Shown here: one piece after another, positions 1-7,908 of the stretch | Position numbering within the stretch: the first letter of the stretch is position 1 | How the letters are laid out: each line of letters starts with the position of its first letter | DNA from: Enterobacteriaceae bacterium 89 | GTDB lineage: Bacteria > Pseudomonadota > Gammaproteobacteria > Enterobacterales > Enterobacteriaceae | Assembly: GCA_014156375.1 (NCBI GenBank) | Contig: RQJH01000005.1 | Location: 372,001 to 436,000 of the forward strand | Direction: 5' to 3' | Length of the DNA stretch: 64,000 bases | The notes under the pieces: model-generated | Seen by the model: the letters and a program-made list of their open reading frames with translations, nothing else | Told to the model about the DNA's origin: nothing | Database searches by the model: none | Made by a program: the position numbers and the translations under genes

Positions 1-851
1 TTAACTTCCAGCCATACGACAGCGATGCCGACTGGGTTATCACCGGTGTGCCGTTTGATGCAGCTACTTCCGGTCGTGCCGGCGGCCGTCATGGCCCGGC
101 GGCTATCCGTCAGGTTTCCACCAACCTCGCGTGGGAGCACAACCGCTTCCCATGGAATTTCGACATGCGCGAGCGCCTGAACGTGGTGGACTGTGGTGAC
201 CTGGTGTATGCCTTTGGCGATGCCCGCGAAATGAGCGAAAAGCTGCAGGCGCATGCGGAAAAACTGCTGGCTGCCGGTAAGCGCATGCTCTCTTTCGGCG
301 GTGACCACTTTGTGACTCTGCCGCTGCTGCGTGCACACGCTAAGCACTTCGGCAAAATGGCGCTGGTGCATTTCGATGCGCACACCGATACCTACGCTAA
401 CGGCTGCGAGTTTGACCACGGCACGATGTTCTTCACCGCGCCGAAGGAAGGTCTGATCGATCCAAATCACTCCGTGCAGATCGGTATTCGTACTGAGTTC
501 GATAAAGACAACGGCTTCACCGTGCTGGACGCGGGGCAGGTTAACGACCGCGGCGTGGATGACATTCTGGCGCAGGTGAAGAAGATTGTTGGCGATATGC
601 CAGTCTATCTGACCTTCGACATCGACTGTCTGGATCCGGCGTTTGCTCCGGGTACCGGTACGCCGGTCATTGGCGGCCTGACGTCTGACCGCGCCATTAA
701 ACTGGTGCGCGGTCTGAAGGATCTGAACATCGTCGGCATGGACGTGGTGGAAGTGGCTCCGGCCTACGATCAGTCCGAGATCACCGCTCTGGCCGCGGCG
801 ACGCTGGCGCTGGAAATGCTGTACATCCAGGCGGCGAAAAAAGGCGAGTAA
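1..851 (+). CDS. speB: Agmatinase, 5' end cut off by the window
   Basis: Agmatine ureohydrolase: splits agmatine into putrescine and urea in the cytoplasm, the second step of the arginine decarboxylase route to polyamines. The open frame enters from the left edge (first whole codon at base 3), giving 282 residues that match my memory of E. coli SpeB (306 aa) from about residue 25 on; the GTG at 48 is internal, not the start. The three ureohydrolase metal-binding signatures are intact: [15 protein letters not shown] and the long one starting DIDCLDPAF and running into GTGTP. In K-12 speA lies just upstream and loiP just downstream. Here the downstream neighbour is instead a convergent transporter gene whose stop codon lies only 3 bp away, marking the left boundary of an inserted catabolic island. 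Confidence 0.97.
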   Translation, partial: NFQPYDSDADWVITGVPFDAATSGRAGGRHGPAAIRQVSTNLAWEHNRFPWNFDMRERLNVVDCGDLVYAFGDAREMSEKLQAHAEKLLAAGKRMLSFGGDHFVTLPLLRAHAKHFGKMALVHFDAHTDTYANGCEFDHGTMFFTAPKEGLIDPNHSVQIGIRTEFDKDNGFTVLDAGQVNDRGVDDILAQVKKIVGDMPVYLTFDIDCLDPAFAPGTGTPVIGGLTSDRAIKLVRGLKDLNIVGMDVVEVAPAYDQSEITALAAATLALEMLYIQAAKKGE

Positions 852-854
852 GTC

Positions 855-2069
855 TTACGCGCTGATTGCTGCTGCGCGACGCATGCGCAGCAGCAACATT
901 CCTCCGGCCATCAAAGTCACGACCTGTGACACAACCAGCACCGAAAAGCCGGAGCTGACCGAACCCATCGATTTCATCACCATTCCCATTAGCAGCGGAA
1001 TGAAAGCTGCGCAGATATTCCCGATGCCGTTAATAATTCCATAGGCACTTCCCACCGCTTCCCGCGCGGCGTGATGCTGTACCACTGCCGGAATAGCCGC
1101 TCCCTGTAATCCCCAGAAAATATTCGCCGAGAGCATAAACAGCGCCAGCCAGGCGGCCTGATGGCTCAGCATTAGCGCGACCACTGACAGCGCCGTCAGC
1201 AGTCCGCCCACCACAAACAGAACCGGCGCCTGCTCCGGGCGCATTTTGTCGAGCAGCACCCCACCGAGGAATTTAGACCCCAGGCTCAGCAGAAAAGGAA
1301 TGGCCGCGAGCCAGCCCGTTGCGTGAAGCGAGAAGTGATGTTCATCCCGAAGCCATGCCGGAAGCCATGCACTGCTTCCCCACAGATAGCTCAGCGTGGC
1401 GATTTCAACCAGCAGGATCCAGCCCAGCTGCGGTGTTTGCCAGGCCAGCGTCAACGTCTGCATAAAGCCGGTTTTTTTGCCCTTTGTCACCAGGCGCGGC
1501 GTTGGCAGAAAGCGCCAGATAAGGCCGCCGCCAAACACCAGATTCATCACCGCCAGCGCATAAAACGATCCCGCCCAGCCGAAATGTGCCATCAGCCAGG
1601 TGACCAGCGGAAAGCCCACCGCCAGACCGAGCGAGACGCCCAGCGCGGTCACCGCGTTGGGTTTGCCGATCTCCTCCGCGCTGAAATTATCGCTGATGAA
1701 ACGTGTTTTCAGTGAGAACAGCGGCCCTTCGGCAATCCCCAGAATCACGCGCGCCGTGAGCATCCCCATCAGCGAGCCAAGCAGAGGTGAAACAGCGCAG
1801 ACCACGGCCCAAATGGCAATGCTGCTTAACAATCCCTGCCGATAATGCAGTTTGCTTTCGATAACCGGAGTTAATAATAAAGCGGAAAAACCATAACCCA
1901 GGAGAAAGCAGGTTATGAGCATTCCTTGTAACATTCTGTTTTCATTTAGTTGAAAATGTTCGGCAAAGTCCGGGTTTAAAATCATGACCGAAATATTTAC
2001 CCGGTCGACGTAGGAAATAATAATTAGTAGCAATAGTGCTAATGTACCTTGCCATCTTGCCGTCATCAT
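855..2069 (-). CDS. MFS transporter, anion:cation symporter type
   Basis: A 404-residue integral membrane protein with about 12 hydrophobic segments, of the ACS (anion:cation symporter, tartrate/hexuronate/phthalate-like) branch of the major facilitator superfamily. The N-terminal YVDRVNISV stretch and RVILGIAEGPLF after helix 4 are typical of that branch, whose members import organic acids with protons. It is transcribed leftward from the region shared with the Rieske ferredoxin gene, where three palindromic operator-like sites lie, so it is probably co-regulated with the island. A second ACS-type transporter lies inside the rightward operon at 7909. Likely role: uptake of the island's substrate or a related acid; the actual substrate is unknown. 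It ends 3 bp from the convergent speB stop, leaving no room for a separate terminator. Confidence 0.85.
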   Translation of the reverse strand: MMTARWQGTLALLLLIIISYVDRVNISVMILNPDFAEHFQLNENRMLQGMLITCFLLGYGFSALLLTPVIESKLHYRQGLLSSIAIWAVVCAVSPLLGSLMGMLTARVILGIAEGPLFSLKTRFISDNFSAEEIGKPNAVTALGVSLGLAVGFPLVTWLMAHFGWAGSFYALAVMNLVFGGGLIWRFLPTPRLVTKGKKTGFMQTLTLAWQTPQLGWILLVEIATLSYLWGSSAWLPAWLRDEHHFSLHATGWLAAIPFLLSLGSKFLGGVLLDKMRPEQAPVLFVVGGLLTALSVVALMLSHQAAWLALFMLSANIFWGLQGAAIPAVVQHHAAREAVGSAYGIINGIGNICAAFIPLLMGMVMKSMGSVSSGFSVLVVSQVVTLMAGGMLLLRMRRAAAISA

Positions 2070-2129
2070 GCCCGCCTTAGGGTTTCATCTATTTATATTT
2101 TCATCAAAGTGATAGTCACGAGGCTAAAA

Positions 2130-2194
2130 TGGTTCACCTGTGAAACTCGTTGTTTATCAAAGGTAAATTAAAAATTAGTTTCACAGGTGAAACT
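2130..2194. promoter_or_regulatory. Pair of palindromic operator-like sites
   Basis: Two near-identical sites lie in the divergent intergenic region. Site 1 (2130-2147) is TGGTTCACCTGTGAAACT and site 2 (2177-2194) is AGTTTCACAGGTGAAACT. Each is an inverted repeat GTTTCA/TGAAAC around a 4-bp spacer (one mismatch in site 1). The reverse complement of site 1 shares its first 15 bases exactly with site 2, so the sites are mutually inverted, with centres 47 bp apart. A third copy of the palindrome lies at 2446-2461. The best candidate binder is the IclR-family regulator at 4906; this assignment is inference. Confidence 0.7.
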
Positions 2195-2394
2195 ATCTTG
2201 TATCTCTTTGTTTTATTTTTAAGGAATGAAAAGGAAGAAAGTCAATATTATTTTTTAAAGTTGATGGTCCATCTATAAAACGTATTCCTCTATGCCTTAA
2301 AAATGAAAATTTCATATTGCTGCATTTTTTCGTGATCCTTTGCACACTTACTCAATTAATTGCTCTTTAGTTAACAAATTCGTCACATTGACGC

Positions 2395-2422
2395 TTGACG
2401 AAAGATTCACCGCTTTTATATT
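2395..2422 (+). promoter_or_regulatory. Candidate sigma70 promoter for the Rieske operon
   Basis: TTGACG (2395-2400), a 16-bp spacer, then TATATT (2417-2422). This would start transcription near 2430, about 50 bp before the ATG at 2481. A second TTGACG overlaps just upstream (2388-2393). The surrounding 2200-2460 stretch is strongly AT-rich compared with the flanking genes and holds no gene I can support. The third palindrome (2446-2461) would lie just downstream of the start, a position suited to repression. Confidence 0.5.
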
Positions 2423-2445
2423 GACCGTATTAAATAAGAAACAGA

Positions 2446-2461
2446 GTTTCATATATGAAAC
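2446..2461. promoter_or_regulatory. Third palindromic operator, perfect 16-mer
   Basis: GTTTCATATATGAAAC is a perfect 16-bp palindrome with the same 6-bp arms and 4-bp spacing (GTTTCA-N4-TGAAAC) as the two sites near 2140 and 2185. It ends 19 bp before the ATG of the Rieske ferredoxin gene, next to its Shine-Dalgarno (GGAGG at 2470-2474). Likely a downstream operator of the island's regulator; not tested. Confidence 0.65.
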
Positions 2462-2480
2462 AAAAGCCTGGAGGATCGCG

Positions 2481-2804
2481 ATGAGCTGGATAGGCGTATG
2501 TGACGCAGAGCAAGTACAGGAAGATTTCCCATTTAGCGGCAGCGTCGAGGGTAAAGAGATCGGCGTTTATTTGATTGACGGTGAATATTACGCGCTGGAA
2601 GACGTATGCCCGCACGCCTATGCGCTGCTGAGCCAGGGCTTTGTGGAAGACGGTAAGGTGGAATGCCCGCTGCATGAGGCGGTGTTCGATGTCAAAACCG
2701 GCCAGTGTCTGCACGGACCCGGTGGTCGTAACCTCAACCGTTACCCGGTTCGGGTTTTTGAAAACCAAATCCAGATTACTTTCGTCGAGGAGACAGTGGC
2801 ATGA
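2481..2804 (+). CDS. Rieske [2Fe-2S] ferredoxin component
   Basis: A 107-residue electron-transfer ferredoxin for a ring-hydroxylating oxygenase. The Rieske ligands are C43-x-H45 and C62-x2-H65 (CPH ... CPLH). The start is the ATG at 2481, with GGAGG 6 bp upstream; the frame is open back to 2340 but that stretch has no Shine-Dalgarno and is promoter DNA. It passes electrons from the flavoprotein reductase (6696) to the terminal oxygenase (3120). Its stop overlaps the next start by 4 bp (ATGA), so translation is coupled. Length and motif fit the BphA3 / NirD-like ferredoxin group; the role in a three-component oxygenase is inferred from the neighbours. Confidence 0.88.
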   Translation: MSWIGVCDAEQVQEDFPFSGSVEGKEIGVYLIDGEYYALEDVCPHAYALLSQGFVEDGKVECPLHEAVFDVKTGQCLHGPGGRNLNRYPVRVFENQIQITFVEETVA

Positions 2805-3109
2805 GCGACACCCTGAACTTCAACCCGGCGCTGCCGGAAAGCCGTCAATTCACGCCGCCCGCTGAAGGCGGTAACGGTGCTATCCACAAGCCGGGTGATT
2901 ACACCAATCTGATCTGGCAGACCCGAAGCCGCGTGCCGGAAAACTGGGAAGTGAACCTTATCGCGACCCTGGAAGACCTCTTTGAGCAGGGAGCGGAATC
3001 TTTGCCGGAGCTGGTGAAAGGGTTAAACGCGGTGCGGATGCACGATCAACAGGGCGAGCCGTGGAGCGAGAACAGCTTCCAGGCATTCTTACAGGTTAAC
3101 GGTTACTGA
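2801..3109 (+). CDS. Conserved 102-aa protein of unknown function
   Basis: I do not recognise a characterised family. The small soluble protein has the conserved-looking core GNGAIHKPGDYTNLIWQTR followed by an acidic, helical C-terminal half ending in NGY. From memory such proteins are sometimes named for a recombinase-like helix-turn-helix domain and lie next to Rieske oxygenase genes, but I cannot confirm this here. It overlaps the ferredoxin gene by 4 bp and ends 10 bp before the oxygenase gene, so it is made together with both. Possible roles are an oxygenase accessory or small subunit, an assembly factor, or a regulator. No membrane segment and no signal peptide. Confidence 0.75.
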   Translation: MSDTLNFNPALPESRQFTPPAEGGNGAIHKPGDYTNLIWQTRSRVPENWEVNLIATLEDLFEQGAESLPELVKGLNAVRMHDQQGEPWSENSFQAFLQVNGY

Positions 3110-3119
3110 GGGCAACGCG

Positions 3120-4142
3120 ATGACGACTACCGTACAAAACTATCTTGATAAAGGTCTGCGCGGCCTCTGGTATCCGGTACTGGCCAGTTGGGAAGTGCAG
3201 TCTGCACCGGTGGGAATTACCCGCCTGGGCGAGCAAATTGTGGTTTGGCGCAACAAAGACGGCAAGGTTCAGGCGCTGGAAGACCGCTGCCCACACCGCG
3301 GCGCGCGCCTGTCGATGGGCTGGAACCTCGGTGACCGTATTGCCTGCTGGTATCACGGCGTGGAAGTGGCGGGGAACGGTGAAGTGAAAGATGTTCCCGC
3401 AGTGGATAAATGCCCGCTGGTGGGTCAGCAGTGTGTGCGCAGCTACAGCGTGCAGGAAGCGCACGGCGCGATTTTCCTGTGGTTTGGCGTGACCGCCAGC
3501 CAGCAGCCGGATGAACTGAGTTTCCCGGCAGAACTGGCCGATACGGAAAACTACAGCAACTTCCTCTGTACCGCCGCGTGGAAATGCAATTACCAGTACG
3601 CGCTGGAAAACGTGATGGATCCGATGCACGGCACCTATCTGCACTCCTCATCGCACTCGATGGCGGAAGGCGACCGCAAGGCCGATATGGTGTTACAGCC
3701 AACGAAAACGGGCTTCATCTTTGAGAAAAAAGGCCAGAGCGGCGTCAACTTCGACTGGGTTGAACTGGGTAACAGCGGCACCTACTGGATGCGCCTTTCC
3801 ATTCCTTATAAGAAGCGCTTCGGGCCGGGCGGTCACTTCTTTATCGTCGGCATGGTGGTGCCGGAAGATAACGATAACTGCCGCGTCTTCTTCTGGCGTA
3901 TCCGCCGCGTGCAGGGCTGGCAGCGTGATATGTGGCGCTTTATGTACCGCAACCGTCTGGAAAAGCTGCACTGGGAAGTGCTGGAGCAAGACCGCGTGGT
4001 GTTGGAAAGCCTGGCGCCAGATGCCCGTGAACATGAATACCTCTATCAGCATGACGTCGGCCTTTCTCGCCTGCGCCGCATGATGCAAAAAGCCGCTAAG
4101 GAACAGCTGGCGGCGCGTGAAGAACAGCAGGGTGCCGCCTGA
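3120..4142 (+). CDS. Rieske non-heme iron oxygenase, terminal (alpha) subunit
   Basis: A 340-residue terminal oxygenase that would hydroxylate or demethylate an aromatic substrate using O2 and electrons from the ferredoxin. The N-terminal Rieske domain has C57-x-H59 and C76-x2-H79 (CPHRG ... CWYHG). The catalytic domain carries the mononuclear-iron motif NVMDPMHGTYLH with D167, H170 and H175. The size and the absence of a beta-subunit gene suggest the homotrimeric phthalate / vanillate-type class, here with a separate ferredoxin and a GR-type reductase. The stop TGA shares its last base with the next ATG (TGATG). The substrate cannot be read from sequence. Confidence 0.9.
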   Translation: MTTTVQNYLDKGLRGLWYPVLASWEVQSAPVGITRLGEQIVVWRNKDGKVQALEDRCPHRGARLSMGWNLGDRIACWYHGVEVAGNGEVKDVPAVDKCPLVGQQCVRSYSVQEAHGAIFLWFGVTASQQPDELSFPAELADTENYSNFLCTAAWKCNYQYALENVMDPMHGTYLHSSSHSMAEGDRKADMVLQPTKTGFIFEKKGQSGVNFDWVELGNSGTYWMRLSIPYKKRFGPGGHFFIVGMVVPEDNDNCRVFFWRIRRVQGWQRDMWRFMYRNRLEKLHWEVLEQDRVVLESLAPDAREHEYLYQHDVGLSRLRRMMQKAAKEQLAAREEQQGAA

Positions 4143-4891
4143 TGAATGGGCTGCTGAGCGGAAAGCGTATCGTTGTGACGGGCGCCGCGCGCGGGCTGGG
4201 CTATCACTTTGCCAGAGCCTGTGCAGAACAGGGGGCGGCAGTGGTGATGTGCGACATCCTTCAGGGCGAATTGGCTGAGAGCGCACACGGTCTGAGTGAA
4301 CAAGGTTTTACGATCGAATCTCACGTTATCGATCTGGCCGATCCTCAATCCATTGAGCAGGTGTTCAGCGATATTAGCGAGCAGGGTCAGATTGACGGGC
4401 TGGTCAACAACGCGGCGATGGCGACCGGCGTGGGTGGTAAAAACATGCTCGATTACGATCCCGATCTCTGGGACCGCGTGATGAGCGTGAACGTCAAAGG
4501 CACCTGGCTGGTGACACGCGCTGCGGTTCCTCTGCTGCGTGAAGGGGCGGGGATCGTCAACGTGGCCTCCGACACTGCGCTGTGGGGCGCGCCGCGCCTG
4601 ATGGCCTACGTGGCGAGCAAGGGGGCTGTGATTGCCATGACTCGATCGATGGCGCGTGAGCTGGGCGAGAAACGCATTCGTATCAACGCGATTGCGCCGG
4701 GGTTAACCCGCGTCGAGGCGACGGAATATGTTCCAGCCGAACGCCATCAGCTATACGAAAACGGGCGTGCATTAACGGGCGCGCAGCAGCCGGAAGATGT
4801 TACCGGCAGCGTGGTCTGGCTGTTAAGCGATCTGTCGCGGTTTATCACCGGGCAGCTGATTCCGGTCAACGGCGGTTTTGTCTTTAACTAA
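4142..4891 (+). CDS. SDR oxidoreductase, probable diol dehydrogenase
   Basis: A classical short-chain dehydrogenase of 249 residues. The cofactor motif TGAARGLG is at 13-20, the NNAA motif near 89, and the catalytic S143, Y156 and K160 (YVASK) are all present. Directly coupled to the oxygenase gene by a 1-bp overlap, it most likely oxidises the oxygenase product (for example a cis-dihydrodiol to a catechol, or a hydroxyl to a carbonyl). This contrasts with the second SDR of the island (10470), which lacks the catalytic pair. The assignment to a diol substrate is inference from position only. Confidence 0.87.
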   Translation: MNGLLSGKRIVVTGAARGLGYHFARACAEQGAAVVMCDILQGELAESAHGLSEQGFTIESHVIDLADPQSIEQVFSDISEQGQIDGLVNNAAMATGVGGKNMLDYDPDLWDRVMSVNVKGTWLVTRAAVPLLREGAGIVNVASDTALWGAPRLMAYVASKGAVIAMTRSMARELGEKRIRINAIAPGLTRVEATEYVPAERHQLYENGRALTGAQQPEDVTGSVVWLLSDLSRFITGQLIPVNGGFVFN

Positions 4892-4905
4892 CGGGTGTAG
4901 CGAAT

Positions 4906-5694
4906 ATGGCAAACGATCAGGAAGTGAAGTACCTGGTGCCGGGACTGGAGCGCGGCCTGCAGCTGCTTTTAGCCTTTGGCGAGCAGCACCGCGAACTGAC
5001 CTTTGCCGAGCTACACCGGCTGGTGGATATGCCAAAAGCCACCGCCTATCGTGTGGTTCAGACGTTGGAATATATGGGCTTTCTGGAGCGCAACACGCGC
5101 ACCAATACCTTCTCGCTTGGGATGAACGTACTGCGTTTGGGCTTTGAGTACATCGCCTCGCTGGATGTGGCTCAGGTCGGCCAGCCGGTTATCGAGCAAC
5201 TGCGCGATGTCAGCCAGTGCAGCAGCCATCTGGCGATCCGCGACGGGCGCGACATCATCTACATTGCCCGCGTCAGCGCCGCCGGTTCGCGGATCAACCA
5301 GGTCAGCATTGGCACGCGTTTGCCGGTGCACTGCACTTCGCTTGGCCGCATGCTGTTGACCGATATTTCCCGCGCTGACTTTGAGCAGTTGTTCCCGCAC
5401 GAGCGCCTGCCGGGCAACACGCCGGGCCAGCTTCATGACCGCGAAGCCCTGTGGCAGATGGTGCTGCAGGACAAAGCGCGTGGGTATGTGATCGGTGAAT
5501 CCTTCTTCCGCCACGGCATCTCTTCCATCGTTTATCCGGTGTATGACCGCAGCGGACGCGTGGCCGCCGTGGTGAGCATTCTGGTGCCGTCAGAAGAGAT
5601 CCCGCAAACCGACCGCGAGCGTCTGCAAAACGACGTCCGTCTGGCGGCGGATAAAATTTCTGGCTTCTTAGGGTATTTGTCACAGGCCAGTTAA
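4906..5694 (+). CDS. IclR-family transcriptional regulator
   Basis: A 262-residue regulator with an N-terminal winged helix (about residues 10-70, including MPKATAYRVVQTLEYMGFL) and a C-terminal IclR effector domain (GTRLPVHCTSLGRMLL, then GISSIVYPVYDRSGRVAAV). IclR proteins usually control adjacent aromatic-acid catabolism genes and bind short palindromes as dimers or tetramers. This is the only regulator in the island and the best candidate for binding the three GTTTCA-N4-TGAAAC sites at 2130-2461. It is encoded inside the operon it probably controls, 14 bp after the SDR gene, giving an autoregulatory loop. Whether it represses or activates cannot be decided from sequence. Confidence 0.9.
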   Translation: MANDQEVKYLVPGLERGLQLLLAFGEQHRELTFAELHRLVDMPKATAYRVVQTLEYMGFLERNTRTNTFSLGMNVLRLGFEYIASLDVAQVGQPVIEQLRDVSQCSSHLAIRDGRDIIYIARVSAAGSRINQVSIGTRLPVHCTSLGRMLLTDISRADFEQLFPHERLPGNTPGQLHDREALWQMVLQDKARGYVIGESFFRHGISSIVYPVYDRSGRVAAVVSILVPSEEIPQTDRERLQNDVRLAADKISGFLGYLSQAS

Positions 5695-5772
5695 ATCAGA
5701 TGGTTAGCGTCAGGCGCTTCACTGCGTCGGGCATGTTTTACGCCCAATTTGGGCCAAAAGAGGCAACGAACG

Positions 5773-6699
5773 ATGAGTGTAACCGGAATTGAAAAGCTGG
5801 AATTTGGCGTTGAGGACCTGACGCACTGCGCCAAATTTATGCGTGATTTTGGCCTGACGGGCGATACCAGCGGCCAGCGTTTTACCACGTTAAGCGGCGC
5901 GCGCGTGGAGCTGAACCCTATCGATAGCCCGGATCTGCCGCCAGCGTTTGAAGCGGGAAACACGCTGCGCCGTATGACCTGGGCGGTTGCTACTAGAGCC
6001 GATCTCGATGCTCTGCGTCCTAAGCTCGAACAGCAGCCCGGTTTTCGCGTAGCGGGCGACGCGCTGGAGTGCCTCGATCCGAACGGCATGACGCTGCGCG
6101 TGCAGGTCAGTCAGCAGAGCGCCGTGGAGCTGAACGTTGAACCCATCAACCAATGGGGTGATGTTCGCCGTATCGATACCCCAAGCCCGGTTTATGATCG
6201 CGCGCAGCCGATTAACGTCGGGCACGTGGTGTTTTTCGTAGAAGAGCTGGCGGCAGTGGAAAAATTCTACCGCGAGGTGCTCGGTTTTCAGGTTTCTGAC
6301 CGCTACATCAACCGCGCCGTCTTCCTGCGCTGCGGTGCGCGCGGCGGCCACCACAACCTTTTCCTGTTGCAGCTCCCTAACCGCAAGCGCGGCCTGAACC
6401 ATGTTGCTTTCACCGTGCGCGATATTCATGAGGTGATCGGCGGCGGCATTGCGATGAACAAAAACAACTGGAGCACCTTTATCGGGCCGGGCCGCCATCC
6501 TGTGTCATCGGCCTATTTCTGGTACGTCAACAGCCCAACCGGCGGTGCGTTCGAGTACTACGCCAACGACGACTACCTGACCGAAAACTGGCAGCCGCGA
6601 GAGCTGGAGCACTCTTTGGTCTCCTTTACCGAGTGGGCGGTGGAAGGCGGTATTGACCACGATACTCGCCGCCAGCAGAAAAAGCCGGAGGCGGTATGA
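5773..6699 (+). CDS. VOC-family extradiol-type dioxygenase
   Basis: A 308-residue protein with two vicinal-oxygen-chelate modules, the size and build of type I extradiol (catechol 2,3- / 2,3-dihydroxybiphenyl 1,2-) dioxygenases. The C-terminal module keeps the Fe(II) facial triad: H151 (GHVVFF), H210 (LNHVAF) and E261 (AFEYY). It would open the catechol ring next to the two hydroxyls. I chose the ATG at 5773 because AAGAGG lies about 9 bp upstream; an in-frame TTG at 5749 is less likely. The gene follows IclR after a 78-bp gap and overlaps the reductase gene by 4 bp. A non-oxygenase VOC function cannot be excluded. Confidence 0.85.
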   Translation: MSVTGIEKLEFGVEDLTHCAKFMRDFGLTGDTSGQRFTTLSGARVELNPIDSPDLPPAFEAGNTLRRMTWAVATRADLDALRPKLEQQPGFRVAGDALECLDPNGMTLRVQVSQQSAVELNVEPINQWGDVRRIDTPSPVYDRAQPINVGHVVFFVEELAAVEKFYREVLGFQVSDRYINRAVFLRCGARGGHHNLFLLQLPNRKRGLNHVAFTVRDIHEVIGGGIAMNKNNWSTFIGPGRHPVSSAYFWYVNSPTGGAFEYYANDDYLTENWQPRELEHSLVSFTEWAVEGGIDHDTRRQQKKPEAV

Positions 6700-7883
6700 C
6701 CTCGCGCATTGTGATTATCGGCGGCGGCCAGGCGGGCGGCTGGGCGGCGAAAACCTTGCGCGACGAAGGCTTCAACGGCGAGATTTGCGTAGTGGCGGAG
6801 GAGGCGTGGGATTTCTACGAGCGCCCGCCGCTGTCCAAAGCGACGCTATTGGAACCGGACGCCTCGTTACCACGTCTGTTTACCGAAGAAGCACAGCAGG
6901 CGCTGAATCTGAACTGGTACCGTCCGCTGCGTGCTGAGTCCATCGATCGCGGCGCGAAAACGGTCGCTTTGAGCAACGGTGAATCTCTTAGTTACAACAT
7001 CCTGCTTCTTGCTACCGGAGGACGGGCGCGCCTGCCGGGCGAGGCGTGGGCGAAGCATCCACAGGTTTATACCCTGCGCCACTGGCAGGATGCGCAGCGC
7101 CTGAAAGGTCGTCTGGCTGAAAGTAAAAAGCTGGCGATTGTCGGCGGCGGCTGGATTGGCCTTGAGATTGCCGCCTCGGCACGTAAAAGCGGCGTGGCGG
7201 TCACGCTGTTCGAGCAGCAACCTGCGTTGTGCATGCGCTCAGTTAGCGGCGAAGTTTCCCAGCGTTTAGCGGCGATCCATCACGAGTATGGCGTGGAGAT
7301 CCGCACCGGCTGCGGCGCGCTCGAGCTGGAAGATGAGGGCGGACTTCCGGTGATTCACTGCGACGGCAAGCGCGAAACCTTTGATGCGGTGGTGGTCGGG
7401 ATCGGCGTCGATCTTAATCTCGAACTGGCGCGCGACGCCGGGCTACAAACCGAGCGCGGGATCGTGGTGGATGCGCAAGGGCGCACGTCAGATCCGTTTA
7501 TCTTCGCTGCGGGCGATGTCGCTCAGCACCACCATTACGGGCTGTGCATTCAGTCGTGGGCGTTTGCCCAGAATCAGGCTGTGGCTACCGCGAAAGCGAT
7601 GCTTCATTCCGATGCGCCAGGCTACGACGACGCGCCGTGGTTATGGTCGGATCAATACCAGCATAACATCCAGATCCTCGGCATTCCGCAGCCGGAGAGC
7701 ACAACGGTAGTGCGAGAAAATTCACTGTTCTTCTCGCTGGATGCGACCGGAAGGTTGACGCAGCTGGTGGCGTTCAACGATCCGCGCACCGTCAAGTTAG
7801 CGAAACGCTGGATGGCCGCCGGGAGAGATTTATCAGAAGTGCCGCTCGCCGACCCGACCTTTTCACTGATGTCATTGCGATAG
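6696..7883 (+). CDS. FAD/NAD ferredoxin reductase component
   Basis: A 395-residue flavoprotein of the glutathione-reductase-like ferredoxin reductase family (BphA4 / putidaredoxin reductase type). It has an FAD Rossmann motif IIGGGQAGGWAA near the N-terminus, YERPPLSK typical of the family, an NAD-binding motif IVGGGWIGLEIA around residue 145, and the second FAD motif FAAGDVAQ near 270. It takes electrons from NAD(P)H and feeds the Rieske ferredoxin at 2481, completing the three-component oxygenase. Start ATG at 6696 overlaps the dioxygenase stop (ATGA). Confidence 0.9.
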   Translation: MTSRIVIIGGGQAGGWAAKTLRDEGFNGEICVVAEEAWDFYERPPLSKATLLEPDASLPRLFTEEAQQALNLNWYRPLRAESIDRGAKTVALSNGESLSYNILLLATGGRARLPGEAWAKHPQVYTLRHWQDAQRLKGRLAESKKLAIVGGGWIGLEIAASARKSGVAVTLFEQQPALCMRSVSGEVSQRLAAIHHEYGVEIRTGCGALELEDEGGLPVIHCDGKRETFDAVVVGIGVDLNLELARDAGLQTERGIVVDAQGRTSDPFIFAAGDVAQHHHYGLCIQSWAFAQNQAVATAKAMLHSDAPGYDDAPWLWSDQYQHNIQILGIPQPESTTVVRENSLFFSLDATGRLTQLVAFNDPRTVKLAKRWMAAGRDLSEVPLADPTFSLMSLR

Positions 7884-7908
7884 CGAAACCGCACCCGTAG
7901 GGGGAGAC

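Noticed and set aside
2340..2480. N-terminal extension of the Rieske ferredoxin frame
   Set aside because: AT-rich promoter DNA with an operator inside; the ATG at 2481 has a good Shine-Dalgarno and fits the family length.
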